64,000 bases of DNA from Noviherbaspirillum sedimenti (GCF_003590835.1 NZ_QYUQ01000002.1:1922001-1986000); one strand, 5' to 3'; shown: positions 18,304 to 27,497, counted from the first letter of the stretch. Program-made: numbers and translations. Notes: generated from the sequence alone by a model not told the origin.

Positions 18304-19503
18304 TTTTGGTAGTGTAAAACCCGGCGCCAGCCCTGTCCCGCGTTTGAAATAGGTTTTCAGGCGGGCCACCGCTTCCTGCAGATTTTCCATCGAGGTGGCG
18401 TACGAGAGGCGAATATACTGCCGTGCAGCATGGCTGCCGAAATCGAGCCCCGGTACCAATACCACCCCTGCCTGCTCCAGCATATCGATAGTGAGGCGGT
18501 CGGCATCGTCGGCCAGCGCACTGCAATCGGCGTAGACATAAAAGGCGCCATCCGGCTTGACCGGCACGCGGAAGCCGATTTCCTCCAGCGCCGGCACGAT
18601 GTAGTCGCGCCGGCGCCGGAATTCGGCCTTGCGTTCTTCGAACAAGGCGAGCGATTCAGGCGCAAAGCAAGCCAGCCCGGCATATTGCGAAATGGCGGAT
18701 GCGCAGATGAACAGGTTTTGCGCCAGCTTTTCGATATGCGGCACCAGGCTCTCGGGCACCACCAGCCAGCCCAGGCGCCAGCCTGTCATGTTGAAATACT
18801 TGGAAAAGCTGTTAATGACGATCACATCCTCGCCCAGCGACAAGGCCGAAAATGGCGCGGCATCATAGCTCAAGCCCTGGTAAATCTCGTCGACGATGGT
18901 AAATCCGCCACGTTCCGTGACGCTGGCGACGATTCTACCCAGTTCAGCCGGATCGATCGAGGTACCGGTCGGATTGGAAGGTGAAGCCAGCAACACGCCG
19001 CGCGTGGCCGCACCCCAGTTGGCACGGACCATGGCGTCGGTCAGCTGGAAGCGCTCCGCAGGGCCGCTGGGAATCATCTTCGCCTGGCCCTCGAAGGCGG
19101 CGACGAAATGCCGGTTGCAGGGATAGGATGGATCCGGCATCAGGACTTCCGCGCCCTGCTCGACCAGCGCCGCGCACGCCAGCAGCAAGGCGCCCGAGGC
19201 GCCGGCGGTGACGATGATGCGTTCCGGCGCCACCTGTAAGCCATAAGTGCGCAAGTAATGGCCAGCGATCGCTGCGCGCAATGCCGGCAAGCCCAGCGCC
19301 GACGTATATTGGGTCAGGCCCTCGGCCATCGCCCGGCTGGCGGCTTCAATGACCGCCGGCGCGGCAGTAAAATCCGGCTCGCCGATGCCCATGTGGATGA
19401 TCGAACGGCCCTGCCGCTCGAGGGCGGCAGCCATTTTCGCCAGTTCCATGACATGGAATGGCGCGATATTCCCGAGACGGGATGCGAGAGGAGAGAAATT
19501 CAT
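18301..19503 (-). CDS. Class I/II pyridoxal-phosphate aminotransferase
   Basis: A 400-residue fold-type I aminotransferase. The PLP lysine is in VINSFSKYFNMTGWRLGW (about residue 238), the PLP phosphate-contact NPTG motif is in SPSNPTGTSID and the carboxylate-binding Arg is in QYIRLSYATS near the C-terminus. It is closest in style to AlaA/aspartate-type enzymes that act on alanine, aspartate or related amino acids, but the substrate cannot be read from the sequence. The start at 19503 (MNFSPLASRLGNIAPF) fits the family; the frame stays open to 19611. It is the last gene after nusB, 40 bases downstream, so it may be co-transcribed with the riboflavin operon. Confidence 0.9.
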   Translation of the reverse strand: MNFSPLASRLGNIAPFHVMELAKMAAALERQGRSIIHMGIGEPDFTAAPAVIEAASRAMAEGLTQYTSALGLPALRAAIAGHYLRTYGLQVAPERIIVTAGASGALLLACAALVEQGAEVLMPDPSYPCNRHFVAAFEGQAKMIPSGPAERFQLTDAMVRANWGAATRGVLLASPSNPTGTSIDPAELGRIVASVTERGGFTIVDEIYQGLSYDAAPFSALSLGEDVIVINSFSKYFNMTGWRLGWLVVPESLVPHIEKLAQNLFICASAISQYAGLACFAPESLALFEERKAEFRRRRDYIVPALEEIGFRVPVKPDGAFYVYADCSALADDADRLTIDMLEQAGVVLVPGLDFGSHAARQYIRLSYATSMENLQEAVARLKTYFKRGTGLAPGFTLPK

Positions 19504-19543
19504 ACTTACAAGCGTAATTCCTATGGAATTACTGCCTGTGGAA

Positions 19544-20014
19544 TTACTCTTTGCGGGCAGACTGGACTTCCGTCCCCCGCATTTTTCCGGCGAGCTTGTC
19601 CAGCACACCATTCACATATTTGTGGCCATCGATGCCGCCGAAGGACTTGGCCAGCTCGACGGCTTCGTTGATGACAACTTTGTATGGGATCTCGAGATGG
19701 TGCTTCAGTTCGTAAGCGCCGATCAACAGTACCGCATGTTCAATCGGCGACAATTCGCCGATCGGACGGTCGATCAAGGGGCTAATCCCTTCGCGCAACA
19801 CGCCGGCATCGCGGATCGCGCCGTGCAGCAAGGCGTCGAAATGCCCGGCATCGGCCTTGTCGAAGCCATGCGCTTCGCGGATATGGGCATCGATGGCGCC
19901 CGCATCTTCGTTATTCAGCAGCCACTGATACAGCCCCTGCAGGGCGAACTCGCGCGCGCGATGACGCGGCGTGCGGTTCTTGTTGGAATTGGCGTGAAGT
20001 TCTTTTTGTGTCAT
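19544..20014 (-). CDS. nusB: Transcription antitermination factor NusB
   Basis: NusB binds boxA RNA together with NusE (ribosomal protein S10) and promotes antitermination in rRNA operons. The 156-residue protein has the expected all-helical pattern, with [20 protein letters not shown] at the N-terminus and the conserved [30 protein letters not shown] near the C-terminus. It follows ribH by 84 bases, the usual ribH-nusB pairing. The intergenic space has a short hairpin. The operon later in this window (16S-23S-5S) has a boxA-like leader that would be a target. Confidence 0.96.
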   Translation of the reverse strand: MTQKELHANSNKNRTPRHRAREFALQGLYQWLLNNEDAGAIDAHIREAHGFDKADAGHFDALLHGAIRDAGVLREGISPLIDRPIGELSPIEHAVLLIGAYELKHHLEIPYKVVINEAVELAKSFGGIDGHKYVNGVLDKLAGKMRGTEVQSARKE

Positions 20015-20030
20015 GAATGAAAATACCTGA

Positions 20031-20051
20031 GGTTCCGGCTAGCGCCGGAAC
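20031..20051. repeat. Small palindromic hairpin between ribH and nusB
   Basis: GTTCCGGC (20032-20039) and GCCGGAAC (20044-20051) form a perfect 8-bp stem with a four-base loop. No T run follows in the minus direction, so it is more like a REP-type palindrome or an mRNA-stabilising hairpin than a terminator. Confidence 0.6.
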
Positions 20052-20098
20052 GCATCAAAACAGGGTTAATGGCGCCAGGCGCCAGCGGGAATGTCGCC

Positions 20099-20590
20099 TT
20101 AGGCCAGATCTTCTTCGGTCGAATCCGCCAGGTCTTCCAGGGCAATCGCCAGATTGGCCATTTCGACGGCCACGCGGGCAGCGTCCGCGCCCTTTTCGAC
20201 CATACGTACTTCAGCTTGTTCGTCGGTTTCGGTGGTCAACACGGCGTTGGCGACCGGAATGCCATAATCCAGGCCGACGCGGCTAATGCCTGCGCCGGAT
20301 TCATTCGACACGAGTTCAAAATGGTAGGTTTCCCCGCGGATGACTGCGCCAATGGCGATCAAGGCATCAAATTGCTGGGTTTCCGCAAGTTTTTGCAAAG
20401 CCAGCGGGAGCTCCAGCGCACCCGGCACGGACACATGCAAGATATCCTCGTCGGCTACGCCCAGGCGCTGCAACTCTGCCAGGCAAGCGGTCAGCAAGCC
20501 CTGGCAAACAACTTCATTAAAACGCGCTTGCGCAATCCCGACGCGCACACCCTCGCCATCCAGATTCGATTCGTAGCTTCCCACTGTCAT
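20099..20590 (-). CDS. ribH: 6,7-dimethyl-8-ribityllumazine synthase
   Basis: RibH condenses 5-amino-6-ribitylamino-uracil with 3,4-dihydroxy-2-butanone 4-phosphate to lumazine, the penultimate step of riboflavin synthesis. Motifs include [11 protein letters not shown] (ring contact), the [18 protein letters not shown] loop and the phosphate-binding [12 protein letters not shown] with the catalytic His nearby. The 163-residue length is normal. I chose the ATG at 20590, which has GGGGAAAAG upstream, over 20617. It lies between ribBX and nusB on the same strand. Confidence 0.95.
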   Translation of the reverse strand: MTVGSYESNLDGEGVRVGIAQARFNEVVCQGLLTACLAELQRLGVADEDILHVSVPGALELPLALQKLAETQQFDALIAIGAVIRGETYHFELVSNESGAGISRVGLDYGIPVANAVLTTETDEQAEVRMVEKGADAARVAVEMANLAIALEDLADSTEEDLA

Positions 20591-20646
20591 GGCTTTTCCC
20601 CTATTAACTGCATACAAAATTCAATGTTCCAATTCCGGCCCCAGCC

Positions 20647-21753
20647 TCAGGACCGCTCTTGAAAACCGACCACTTCCAGATTGAAGCCGGCCATCGAAGG
20701 CATCTTGCGCGGATTGGACAACAAGCGCATCTTGCCAACGTTCAAATCCTTGAGAATTTGCGCGCCGATACCGTAAGTGCGCAAATCCATGCTCGTGGCC
20801 CGCGTCGGCGGACGCTTTTCCGGCGCATTCATTGCGGCGAACTGATTAAACAGTTGCTCTGCCGATTCTTCGCAATTAAGCAAGACCATCACGCCATGCG
20901 ACTGCGCCTGGATCGCCTTCAGCGCCGTCGCCATGTTCCACGAATGGGTGGTAACTTCGGTATCGAGCATATCCAGCACCGAAACCGGCTGATGCACCCG
21001 CACCAGGGTTTCATTTTCCGGGCGCGGCTCGCCATGCACCAGCGCCAGATGCGCGCCACCGCTGGGCGTGTCACGGTAAGCCACCAACTTGAAGCGGCCA
21101 TATGCGGTCTGCACGCTACGCTCGCCGACGCGCTCGATGACGCTCTCGTGTTGACTGCGATAATGAATCAGGTCGGCGATGGTACCTATCTTCAAGCCAT
21201 GCTCTTGTGCGAACTCGATCAAGTCCGGCAGGCGCGCCATGCTGCCGTCGTCCTTCATGATTTCGCAAATCACCGCCGCTGGTGTCAGGCCAGCCATTTC
21301 AGCCAGGTCGCAACCGGCTTCAGTATGGCCGGCACGCATCAGCACGCCGCCTTTTTGCGCTTTCAACGGGAAAATGTGGCCGGGCTGCACGATATCCGTG
21401 GGCTTGGCGTGTTTGGCCACCGCCACCTGGATGGTACGCGCCCGGTCCGCCGCCGAAATGCCGGTCGTAACGCCTTCGGCCGCTTCGATCGATACCGTGA
21501 AATTGGTGCCGAATGCGGTGCCGTTGCGGGTCGCCATCATCGGCAATTCGAGATGCGCGCAACGTTCTTCGGTCAGGGTCAGGCAGATCAGGCCGCGACC
21601 GTACTTGGCCATGAAATTGATCGCTTCGGGCGTGACGAATTCGGCGGCCAGCACCAGATCGCCCTCGTTTTCACGGTCTTCCTCGTCGACCAGAATGACC
21701 ATGCGCCCGGCGCGCAACTCGGCGACGATTTCCTGTGTTGTTGCTAAAGACAT
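20647..21753 (-). CDS. ribB: 3,4-dihydroxy-2-butanone 4-phosphate synthase fused to a degenerate GTP cyclohydrolase II domain (RibBX type)
   Basis: The N-terminal half (about 1-200) is a full RibB domain with the DEEDRENEGDL acidic motif, RAGHTEAG and the TPAAVICEIMKDDG region; it makes 3,4-dihydroxy-2-butanone 4-phosphate from ribulose-5-phosphate. The C-terminal half aligns with GTP cyclohydrolase II (TAYGRFKLVAYRD, RTYGIGAQILKDLNV) but the zinc-binding Cys cluster normally found after VHSE/GD is replaced by HQPVSVLDMLDTEVTTHSW, with no such cysteines. This is the pattern of RibBX proteins, in which the second domain lacks cyclohydrolase activity. A separate ribA gene is therefore expected elsewhere. 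The protein has 368 residues. Confidence 0.92.
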   Translation of the reverse strand: MSLATTQEIVAELRAGRMVILVDEEDRENEGDLVLAAEFVTPEAINFMAKYGRGLICLTLTEERCAHLELPMMATRNGTAFGTNFTVSIEAAEGVTTGISAADRARTIQVAVAKHAKPTDIVQPGHIFPLKAQKGGVLMRAGHTEAGCDLAEMAGLTPAAVICEIMKDDGSMARLPDLIEFAQEHGLKIGTIADLIHYRSQHESVIERVGERSVQTAYGRFKLVAYRDTPSGGAHLALVHGEPRPENETLVRVHQPVSVLDMLDTEVTTHSWNMATALKAIQAQSHGVMVLLNCEESAEQLFNQFAAMNAPEKRPPTRATSMDLRTYGIGAQILKDLNVGKMRLLSNPRKMPSMAGFNLEVVGFQERS

Positions 21754-21822
21754 AAATTGGTTCCTCGGTAGACCGCTATTTTAATTGATTTAGCCTGACG
21801 CCTCAGTTTAATGAACGCGGAT

Positions 21823-22446
21823 TTATCGGCCTGAATCGCTCAGCGACAGCATGCGCTCGACATACCGCGCAATCAGATCTATTTCAAGATTGACCCTGGC
21901 GCCGGCGCGCAAATGCCGCAGCGTGGTGACCTCGACCGTATGTGGAATCAGGTTGATCGAAAATTCACAGCCCGTTGCCAGATCGGCGACGCGGTTGACC
22001 GTCAGCGAGACGCCATTGACGACGATCGAACCCTTGAAAGCCAGGTATTTTGCCAGCACCTGCGGCGCTTCGATCACCAACTCATATGATTCGCCGACCG
22101 GCTCGAAGCGGCGCACCACGCCCAGGCCATCGACGTGGCCGGATACCAGATGCCCGCCCAGCCGTTCAGCCAGGGTCAGGGCTTTTTCAAGATTGACCTC
22201 GCCCGGCGCATCCAGGCCGACCGTGCAATTCAGGCTTTCGCGCGACACCTCGACCTCGAAGCTTGCTGCCGTTTTCGCAACCACCGTCATGCAGGCGCCG
22301 TTCAGGGCGATCGAATCGCCCAGCGCGACATCGGCCAGCGGCAGCCCGCCGGCTTCGACGCTCAGGCGCAGGCCGGCATCCGGGTCGCTACCCAAAGGCG
22401 TGATGGTGGCAATTTTTCCAACTGCGGCGACTATTCCAGTAAACAT
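21823..22446 (-). CDS. ribE: Riboflavin synthase, alpha subunit
   Basis: It dismutates two lumazine molecules into riboflavin and the ribityl-amino-uracil precursor. The 207-residue protein shows the typical duplicated beta-barrel: MFTGIVAAVGKI at the start, SIALNGACMTVV near 50, then the second repeat with VVNGVSLTVNRV near 148. It is 14 bases downstream of ribD and 69 upstream of ribBX, all on the minus strand, so the genes form one riboflavin operon. Nomenclature varies (ribC in E. coli). Confidence 0.95.
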   Translation of the reverse strand: MFTGIVAAVGKIATITPLGSDPDAGLRLSVEAGGLPLADVALGDSIALNGACMTVVAKTAASFEVEVSRESLNCTVGLDAPGEVNLEKALTLAERLGGHLVSGHVDGLGVVRRFEPVGESYELVIEAPQVLAKYLAFKGSIVVNGVSLTVNRVADLATGCEFSINLIPHTVEVTTLRHLRAGARVNLEIDLIARYVERMLSLSDSGR

Positions 22447-22460
22447 GGCGAGATAAAAAA

Positions 22461-23552
22461 TTAGGAGAAACGGGCAAGGATACGCAAATCGGCGCCGATT
22501 TGCCGGACCTCGTGAAATGACAGTGCGCGCCGGCCGTCGAGCGACTCGAGCGCAGGCAGGTCGAACAAGCCCTGGGCATCGCCGAGCAGGCTGGGCGCCA
22601 GGTACAACAACAACTCATCGACGCACCCCTCGGCGATCAGCGCACCGTTCAGACGCGAGCCGGCTTCGACATGCAATTCATTGATTTGCCGCCGGCCGAG
22701 TTCTTGCATGAGCGCCGGCAAATCCACCTTGCCGGCGGCATTGGGCAGCATGATGATTTCGGCGCCGCGCTCGCGCAGCAGCGCTTCCTTTTCCGGATTG
22801 GGCTGGGCGGCGACAATCCAGGTGCCGCCGCCGGCCAGTACCCGCGCATCGGGGCTGATCTGCAAGCGGCTATCGACCACGATGCGGCGCGGCTGGCGCG
22901 GCGTATCGACGCCGCGCACCGTCAGTTGCGGGTCGTCCTCATTGACCGTGCCGCTGCCGGTGAGGATCGCGCAGGCGCGCGCGCGCCACCAGTGGCCATC
23001 CGTGCGCGCCGCTTCCGAGGTGATCCACTGGCTCTGGCCGTTGTGGAGCGCCGTCTTGCCGTCCAGGCTGGCGGCTGCTTTCATGCGCACCCATGGCCGG
23101 CCGCGCTGCATGCGCGAAAAAAAACCGATATTCATTTCGTGCGCTTCATCTTCGCGCACGCCGCAAGCCACCGCGATGCCGGCCGCCTGCAACTTCGCCA
23201 AGCCCTGCCCTGCCACCAGCGGATTGGGGTCGCCGATCGCCGCCACTACCCGCGCCACGCCGGCGGCGACCAGCGCATCGGCGCAAGGCGGGGTGCGGCC
23301 ATGATGACTGCAAGGTTCGAGCGTCACATACGCGGTGGCGCCGCGCACATCGTTGCCGCGCTGCGCTGCGTCACGCAGGGCCTGGACCTCGGCATGCGCC
23401 TGCCCTGCCGGTTGGGTCGCGCCTGCGCCGATGACCTCGCCAGCGCGCACGATAACGCAACCGACCCGCGGATTGGGGGTGGTGATAAACATGCCTTTGG
23501 CGGCCCATTCCAGGGCCAGGCGGATACCGTCGTCGTCGTTTGTAATGTTCAC
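22461..23552 (-). CDS. ribD: Bifunctional riboflavin deaminase/reductase RibD
   Basis: RibD performs the deamination and the side-chain reduction of the early pyrimidine intermediate in riboflavin synthesis. The N-terminal deaminase domain (1-145) carries the zinc motifs HAEVQAL and PCSHHGRTPPC; the C-terminal reductase domain (150-360) has MKAAASLDGKTAL and the NADPH-binding GSGTVNEDDPQLTVR. At 363 residues it is full length. It is the first gene of the rib cluster. No FMN riboswitch was recognised in the 120 bases upstream, which separate it from the pilin operon. Confidence 0.95.
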   Translation of the reverse strand: MNITNDDDGIRLALEWAAKGMFITTPNPRVGCVIVRAGEVIGAGATQPAGQAHAEVQALRDAAQRGNDVRGATAYVTLEPCSHHGRTPPCADALVAAGVARVVAAIGDPNPLVAGQGLAKLQAAGIAVACGVREDEAHEMNIGFFSRMQRGRPWVRMKAAASLDGKTALHNGQSQWITSEAARTDGHWWRARACAILTGSGTVNEDDPQLTVRGVDTPRQPRRIVVDSRLQISPDARVLAGGGTWIVAAQPNPEKEALLRERGAEIIMLPNAAGKVDLPALMQELGRRQINELHVEAGSRLNGALIAEGCVDELLLYLAPSLLGDAQGLFDLPALESLDGRRALSFHEVRQIGADLRILARFS

Positions 23553-23642
23553 AAGGCTGGATCGGATAGTTGATTCAAGGATGGCAATACTGCAAGCGCA
23601 AACGACTCAGCCCGACTTGACCGCGCCGGGCTGGATGCCACC

Positions 23643-23682
23643 TCAATCAGCGTCAATCAACGTCAATCGGTCTCAATCGGCG
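23643..23682. repeat. Four tandem TCAATCRRCG-type decamers across the fimT stop
   Basis: TCAATCAGCG, TCAATCAACG, TCAATCGGTC and TCAATCGGCG follow each other without gaps, and a fifth, shorter TCATCGGCG copy continues into the coding end. The fimT stop codon lies inside the array, so copy number changes would alter the last residues of the protein. Confidence 0.8.
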
Positions 23683-24242
23683 TCATCGGCGCCGGTGCAG
23701 GTTTTGTCCTGTTCCGGATTGCAGACGCGCGCGCGGCCGGAAAAATTCAGCTTGATGCTGCGGATCTTCCCGTCGAGGAAAAACGATACTGTCCCGAGTT
23801 GCGGCGTCTGGCTGCTGGCGTTGGTTCGCGTGCGTCCGCTGCCATTATATGCAAGATAGAGCTTGCTTGAATCGGTCAGCACCGATTTTATGGCCATGCC
23901 GCCGGCCACCGCCGCCTGCCTTGCAAGGATCATTTCGCCGGAATCGGCTTGTTGGTTGTCATTTTGATCAACGAAAACCACCCACCCCTGTGCCCAGTCG
24001 GCCCCGTCCGCGGGCACCAGATCGACCCGGCTGCCACGCCTGATCGCCTCCGAGCGCGTCAGATGCAGCGCCCCGATAAAGGCGTTGACGCTGGTACTCA
24101 GGCGCTGGTTGCGGATCAGCGACTGAAAGCCCGGCACCGCGAGCGCCAGGACGATTGCGGCAACCGCCAGCGCGGTCAGTAACTCGACCATGGAAAAACC
24201 CGTTCGCTCGCTCGCCCGACTTGTGCTGGACTTGCGCATCAT
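23673..24242 (-). CDS. fimT: Type IV pilus minor pseudopilin, FimT/GspH family
   Basis: A 189-residue prepilin-like protein. The type III signal is ERTGFSMVELL, cleaved by PilD before the Phe, followed by the hydrophobic helix TALAVAAIVLALAVPGFQ. The region ALHLTRSEAIRRGSRV is typical of GspH/FimT minor pilins, which help initiate pilus assembly and in some species bind DNA during uptake. Start at 24242 (or the next ATG at 24239) was chosen, since upstream sequence overlaps the previous gene in another frame. Two Cys near the C-terminus may form a disulfide. Last gene of the pilV-W-X-Y1-E-fimT series. Confidence 0.88.
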   Translation of the reverse strand: MMRKSSTSRASERTGFSMVELLTALAVAAIVLALAVPGFQSLIRNQRLSTSVNAFIGALHLTRSEAIRRGSRVDLVPADGADWAQGWVVFVDQNDNQQADSGEMILARQAAVAGGMAIKSVLTDSSKLYLAYNGSGRTRTNASSQTPQLGTVSFFLDGKIRSIKLNFSGRARVCNPEQDKTCTGADDAD

Positions 24243-24246
24243 CGGC

Positions 24247-24714
24247 TTACCAGCAGTCCTTGCCGGCCGGAAGTTTGGCGCCGGTACTCGACAACGACAA
24301 CACGCCGCAATGCGGATCCTCATAGGCGCTATCGACCTTGGCGCTGCCCGGTGTCGCGGACAGAAGGATGCAATCCTGCAGAGTCGCGCCAGCGCAGGCA
24401 GCGCCGCTGATTTCATAGGCGCTGGCAGCAGCGGAGTTACCTGAATGCCAGTTGAATTTCTTGGCATCGGCATCGGCCGAGTCAGCAGAAAACGCAATAT
24501 AGCGGGTATGCAGCAGGTAATAGCGTTCTTGCTGCTGCAGCACTTGCAACAGCGCCGCGCGGCCTTCAGCCCGGCGCGCCTTGCGAACCGCATCGCGGTA
24601 GGATGGATAAGCCAGACCGGCGAGGACAGCAATGATCACGGCGACCACCATCACTTCCACCAGCGTGAACCCGCTCCAATGAAATTTCATCCGATAATGC
24701 TTATCCATATCCAT
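24247..24714 (-). CDS. pilE: Type IV minor pilin, PilE-like
   Basis: A 155-residue prepilin. The motif SGFTLVEVMVVAVIIAVLAG is the class III signal and N-terminal helix, with cleavage after Gly and Glu at position 5. The following segment AYPSYRDAVRKARRAEGRAAL matches the PilE family found downstream of pilY1 in Pseudomonas and betaproteobacteria. Four Cys in the C-terminal half suggest disulfide loops. The start at 24714 lies 9 bases after the pilY1 stop; an alternative ATG at 24690 gives a shorter leader. It is a structural or priming component of the pilus rather than the major pilin, judging by context. Confidence 0.87.
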   Translation of the reverse strand: MDMDKHYRMKFHWSGFTLVEVMVVAVIIAVLAGLAYPSYRDAVRKARRAEGRAALLQVLQQQERYYLLHTRYIAFSADSADADAKKFNWHSGNSAAASAYEISGAACAGATLQDCILLSATPGSAKVDSAYEDPHCGVLSLSSTGAKLPAGKDCW

Positions 24715-24723
24715 ATCGCCGGC

Positions 24724-26892
24724 CTATTTCTTTTTGGCGGCAAGACGCAATTCCTGCCATTTCAAAATCTCGCGCCATGAAAAGCGCATGGCAGGCACCC
24801 CGATACTGGCGAGCCCCCCCTCGATATCTCCCTGTCCGGCCGCCAAGCTGCCCTTGGCGCCGCCACTGCCGGCATGAATGACGGCAGACTTGCGCTGGAC
24901 GATGGCCTTGCCAAATGGATTACGATTGCCGCTTGAAACAGAAGTCTCGAGAATTGCCGGCGCCGTCAACATGCCCACTTGCGACATCATGCCGCTGGTG
25001 TTTTTTTCGACCGGCAAGCCGCTCAGGGCATCCAGCACATAGCTGCGCCCGCCACTATCGAGGCAGGGTGCGGCGCACGGAATCAGACTGTTGAACAACA
25101 GCCGCCCCGACGCCACCAGCGGATTGCTGACGCTGCGCTCGCCAGTTTTTTCCGACGCCAGGAAATCGAAATACCATCCACGCTTGCCACCCGCCGCCGC
25201 ACCATAACTGAACTCCTGGCCGGCGAATTCCAGTACATTGCCTGCCTTGAAAAGCGTTCTCGGCGCCAGCTGGCTGCGGCCCGCTACTGCATAGGACGCC
25301 TGCACGGCATCGTAAATCCCATAAAAGGACTGGCTAGCGAATCCGGCGGGATCGATGTCAACTTGCTCGAGGAATTTACCGGTGCCGAACAAAACCACAT
25401 AACCGCCGCCGGGCGCGAACACCACCCGCGGCTGGGTCGTAATCGGCTGTCGGCGCTGCTGATCATCGAGCGCAACAAACAAGGGTGCGGTGCCCTGGTT
25501 TTCCTTTTTCCAAGGCAAGCCGCCGGAGAAGTCGAAACGCCACAGGTTGCCCTGCAAATCGCCGGCATAGGCGTAACGGACTGCACCATCCTCGCCGATG
25601 ACCATGGCGGGCGGACTCAAGCCATTCGGCAATGCGGCATCGAGGATCGGTTTCTTGAACTTGAAATAATTTACGCCAGGCTGCCAGGGTTCATCTGGCC
25701 CCTTGTCCAGCGACAGCAGAAACAGAACCGCAGGCGCCAGAGGATTGGCATAACCATCATCCCGGTAATTGTTCAAGCCACTGGCTACCATCACAAAATG
25801 GCGATATTCGGGAAGGCCGGGCGGCAACTTGCTGCGGAACCTGGCGATCACCGGCACATTGAATACATTGCCCATATCGGCATCATCGTGGTCCGTAAAT
25901 TCCCACAAGACCCCGGCGCCACCATTAAAGTCCGCTGGATCGGAGACATCCAGCGCAAATACGCCTTGCGCCCCACCGCCCATGCCGGCGGCCAGCACGG
26001 TTTTCCATTTTCCCAGCACGCGCGCCTCGGCCACCGCAATCGCGCCATCCACATACGGCCGGTGCACATAATCGGGGCGACTCAACTGATTCAGATTGCG
26101 GATCAGACATTGCGGCACGTAGGCGAACAGCTCGACGCCATCCTTGGCGTCGAATGCATGCAGCATGCCGTCGTTGGCGCCGACATACACGGCACGCGCG
26201 CGATTCTTTCGCGCCGCGTAAAACTGCAGGTATTCAGCGCCGGCGCCGTCATGGGCCGGCGCCCCGACATGGACCACGTTGCTGTTGACGATGTCGCCCA
26301 ACACGCCATCGCGCAGACGAAATATCCCTTGCGGCTGGCCCAATTCCGCGCTGCGACCACCGCGTAAAAAATCCACGCGTTGCGCGCCCAGTCCGTCGCT
26401 GGCACCGTCAAGCGGCGAGGCATCCAGCGCCGCCCGCTGGCTATCCGCAAGCTTGTCCCATTTGAACTCCACCATGCCGGATGCAATGCCGGGGTTTGAG
26501 GTATAGATTTTGCGATTCCCAGGCAAGGGCAAGGCTGGCACGCTTTTCAGGCCGCTCAGGATATCTGCCGCATCCCACTCCGGGACGCTGGCCAGTTGCA
26601 AGCTGCCATCGCTGGCAACGTCGATTGCATGTTTCCTGAGCTTGCCGCTCCACCACACAGCATCGAAGCCAGCCTGGTAAAGAAATGTGCCACTGGATTC
26701 CAGGCCCGTGCTGCCCACCGCCATTACGGACATGCCAGCTGCGCCCTGCAATAAAGGGCTTTGGGCAATCTGCACCGGGGGGACGCCACCCCACGCAGGC
26801 TGCATCAACCCAAACAGCAAGACCGACACCGGAGCGATCCCCCTTGAGGACCTGGTCGCTACGATAAATTTTATTTTCTGCTGACGAGTCAC
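24724..26892 (-). CDS. pilY1: PilY1/PilC-type pilus-tip adhesin, short form without vWA domain
   Basis: A 722-residue exported protein with a signal-like N-terminus ending near PAWG. The beta-propeller of the PilC/PilY1 C-terminal family is clear: VYVGANDGMLHAFDAKDG (about 240), FTDHDDADMGNVFNVPVI (about 330), YAGDLQGNLWRFDFSG (about 450) and the late SYVLDALSGLP. Such proteins sit at the pilus tip and control extension, adhesion or surface sensing. Typical PilY1 is 1000-1200 residues with an N-terminal von Willebrand A domain, absent here. Translation probably starts with GTG at 26892, with AAGGAGAG upstream and a 4-base GTGA overlap with pilX. Confidence 0.9.
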   Translation of the reverse strand: MTRQQKIKFIVATRSSRGIAPVSVLLFGLMQPAWGGVPPVQIAQSPLLQGAAGMSVMAVGSTGLESSGTFLYQAGFDAVWWSGKLRKHAIDVASDGSLQLASVPEWDAADILSGLKSVPALPLPGNRKIYTSNPGIASGMVEFKWDKLADSQRAALDASPLDGASDGLGAQRVDFLRGGRSAELGQPQGIFRLRDGVLGDIVNSNVVHVGAPAHDGAGAEYLQFYAARKNRARAVYVGANDGMLHAFDAKDGVELFAYVPQCLIRNLNQLSRPDYVHRPYVDGAIAVAEARVLGKWKTVLAAGMGGGAQGVFALDVSDPADFNGGAGVLWEFTDHDDADMGNVFNVPVIARFRSKLPPGLPEYRHFVMVASGLNNYRDDGYANPLAPAVLFLLSLDKGPDEPWQPGVNYFKFKKPILDAALPNGLSPPAMVIGEDGAVRYAYAGDLQGNLWRFDFSGGLPWKKENQGTAPLFVALDDQQRRQPITTQPRVVFAPGGGYVVLFGTGKFLEQVDIDPAGFASQSFYGIYDAVQASYAVAGRSQLAPRTLFKAGNVLEFAGQEFSYGAAAGGKRGWYFDFLASEKTGERSVSNPLVASGRLLFNSLIPCAAPCLDSGGRSYVLDALSGLPVEKNTSGMMSQVGMLTAPAILETSVSSGNRNPFGKAIVQRKSAVIHAGSGGAKGSLAAGQGDIEGGLASIGVPAMRFSWREILKWQELRLAAKKK

Positions 26893-27497
26893 TCGCTCTC
26901 CTTCCGGTAAAAACTTTGCAAAGCGACCTGCGTGGTTTCGCGCGCGCCAAACCCGACGGCGGTAACACGATAGAAATAGCTGGGCTTGTCGGCGGCCTCA
27001 CCCGGCTTGTTATAAGAAAAGAGCTCGATGATGTAGCGGGGCAGGCGGCTGGGCAACGCCCCCTTCCCCACTTGAAGGATCTGACCTGTGAAAGTCCCAT
27101 AAGGCACTGAACGAGTGGTGGCGGCCTCGTCCCCAAAGTCGGCCGTTTGCCAGGTGGGTACCGTGTCCATGGCGGTGCGCCGGCACAGCCCGAGATAAAT
27201 GTTTGCAGCGCCGCCATTGCAGCCAGTCTCGCCGGGCGCCGGAAAGCCCAGTGCGCTTCGTCGCGAAAAAATGGCGCTGCGCGACTTCCCGGCATCCGGA
27301 GAGTGCTCAATATCCATTTCGGCATCCCGCAATGCGGCTTCGGCCGCCTGAAAGGCGACCTGACGATCGCTGTCGTTGCGCGCTGTTTTCAAACCCTGCA
27401 AAGCGCTCTGCGCAGCGGCGAGGCCCAGCATCAGAATAACCATCAGCATGATCAGCGCCACGACGAGTGCAGCACCACACATTTTTCGCCGATTCAT
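26889..27497 (-). CDS. pilX: Type IV pilus assembly protein PilX
   Basis: A 202-residue minor pilin with the PilX N-terminal domain: CGAALVVALIMLMVILMLGL is the hydrophobic helix, followed by QVAFQAAEAALRDAE, characteristic of the family. PilX-like proteins lack the usual Glu at position 5 and are part of the priming complex with PilV, PilW and PilY1. The gene overlaps pilW upstream (ATGA, 27494-27497) and pilY1 downstream (GTGA), so all are translationally coupled. The C-terminus is rich in aromatic residues (YFYRVTAVGFGARETTQVAL), typical for this family. Confidence 0.88.
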   Translation of the reverse strand: MNRRKMCGAALVVALIMLMVILMLGLAAAQSALQGLKTARNDSDRQVAFQAAEAALRDAEMDIEHSPDAGKSRSAIFSRRSALGFPAPGETGCNGGAANIYLGLCRRTAMDTVPTWQTADFGDEAATTRSVPYGTFTGQILQVGKGALPSRLPRYIIELFSYNKPGEAADKPSYFYRVTAVGFGARETTQVALQSFYRKESE

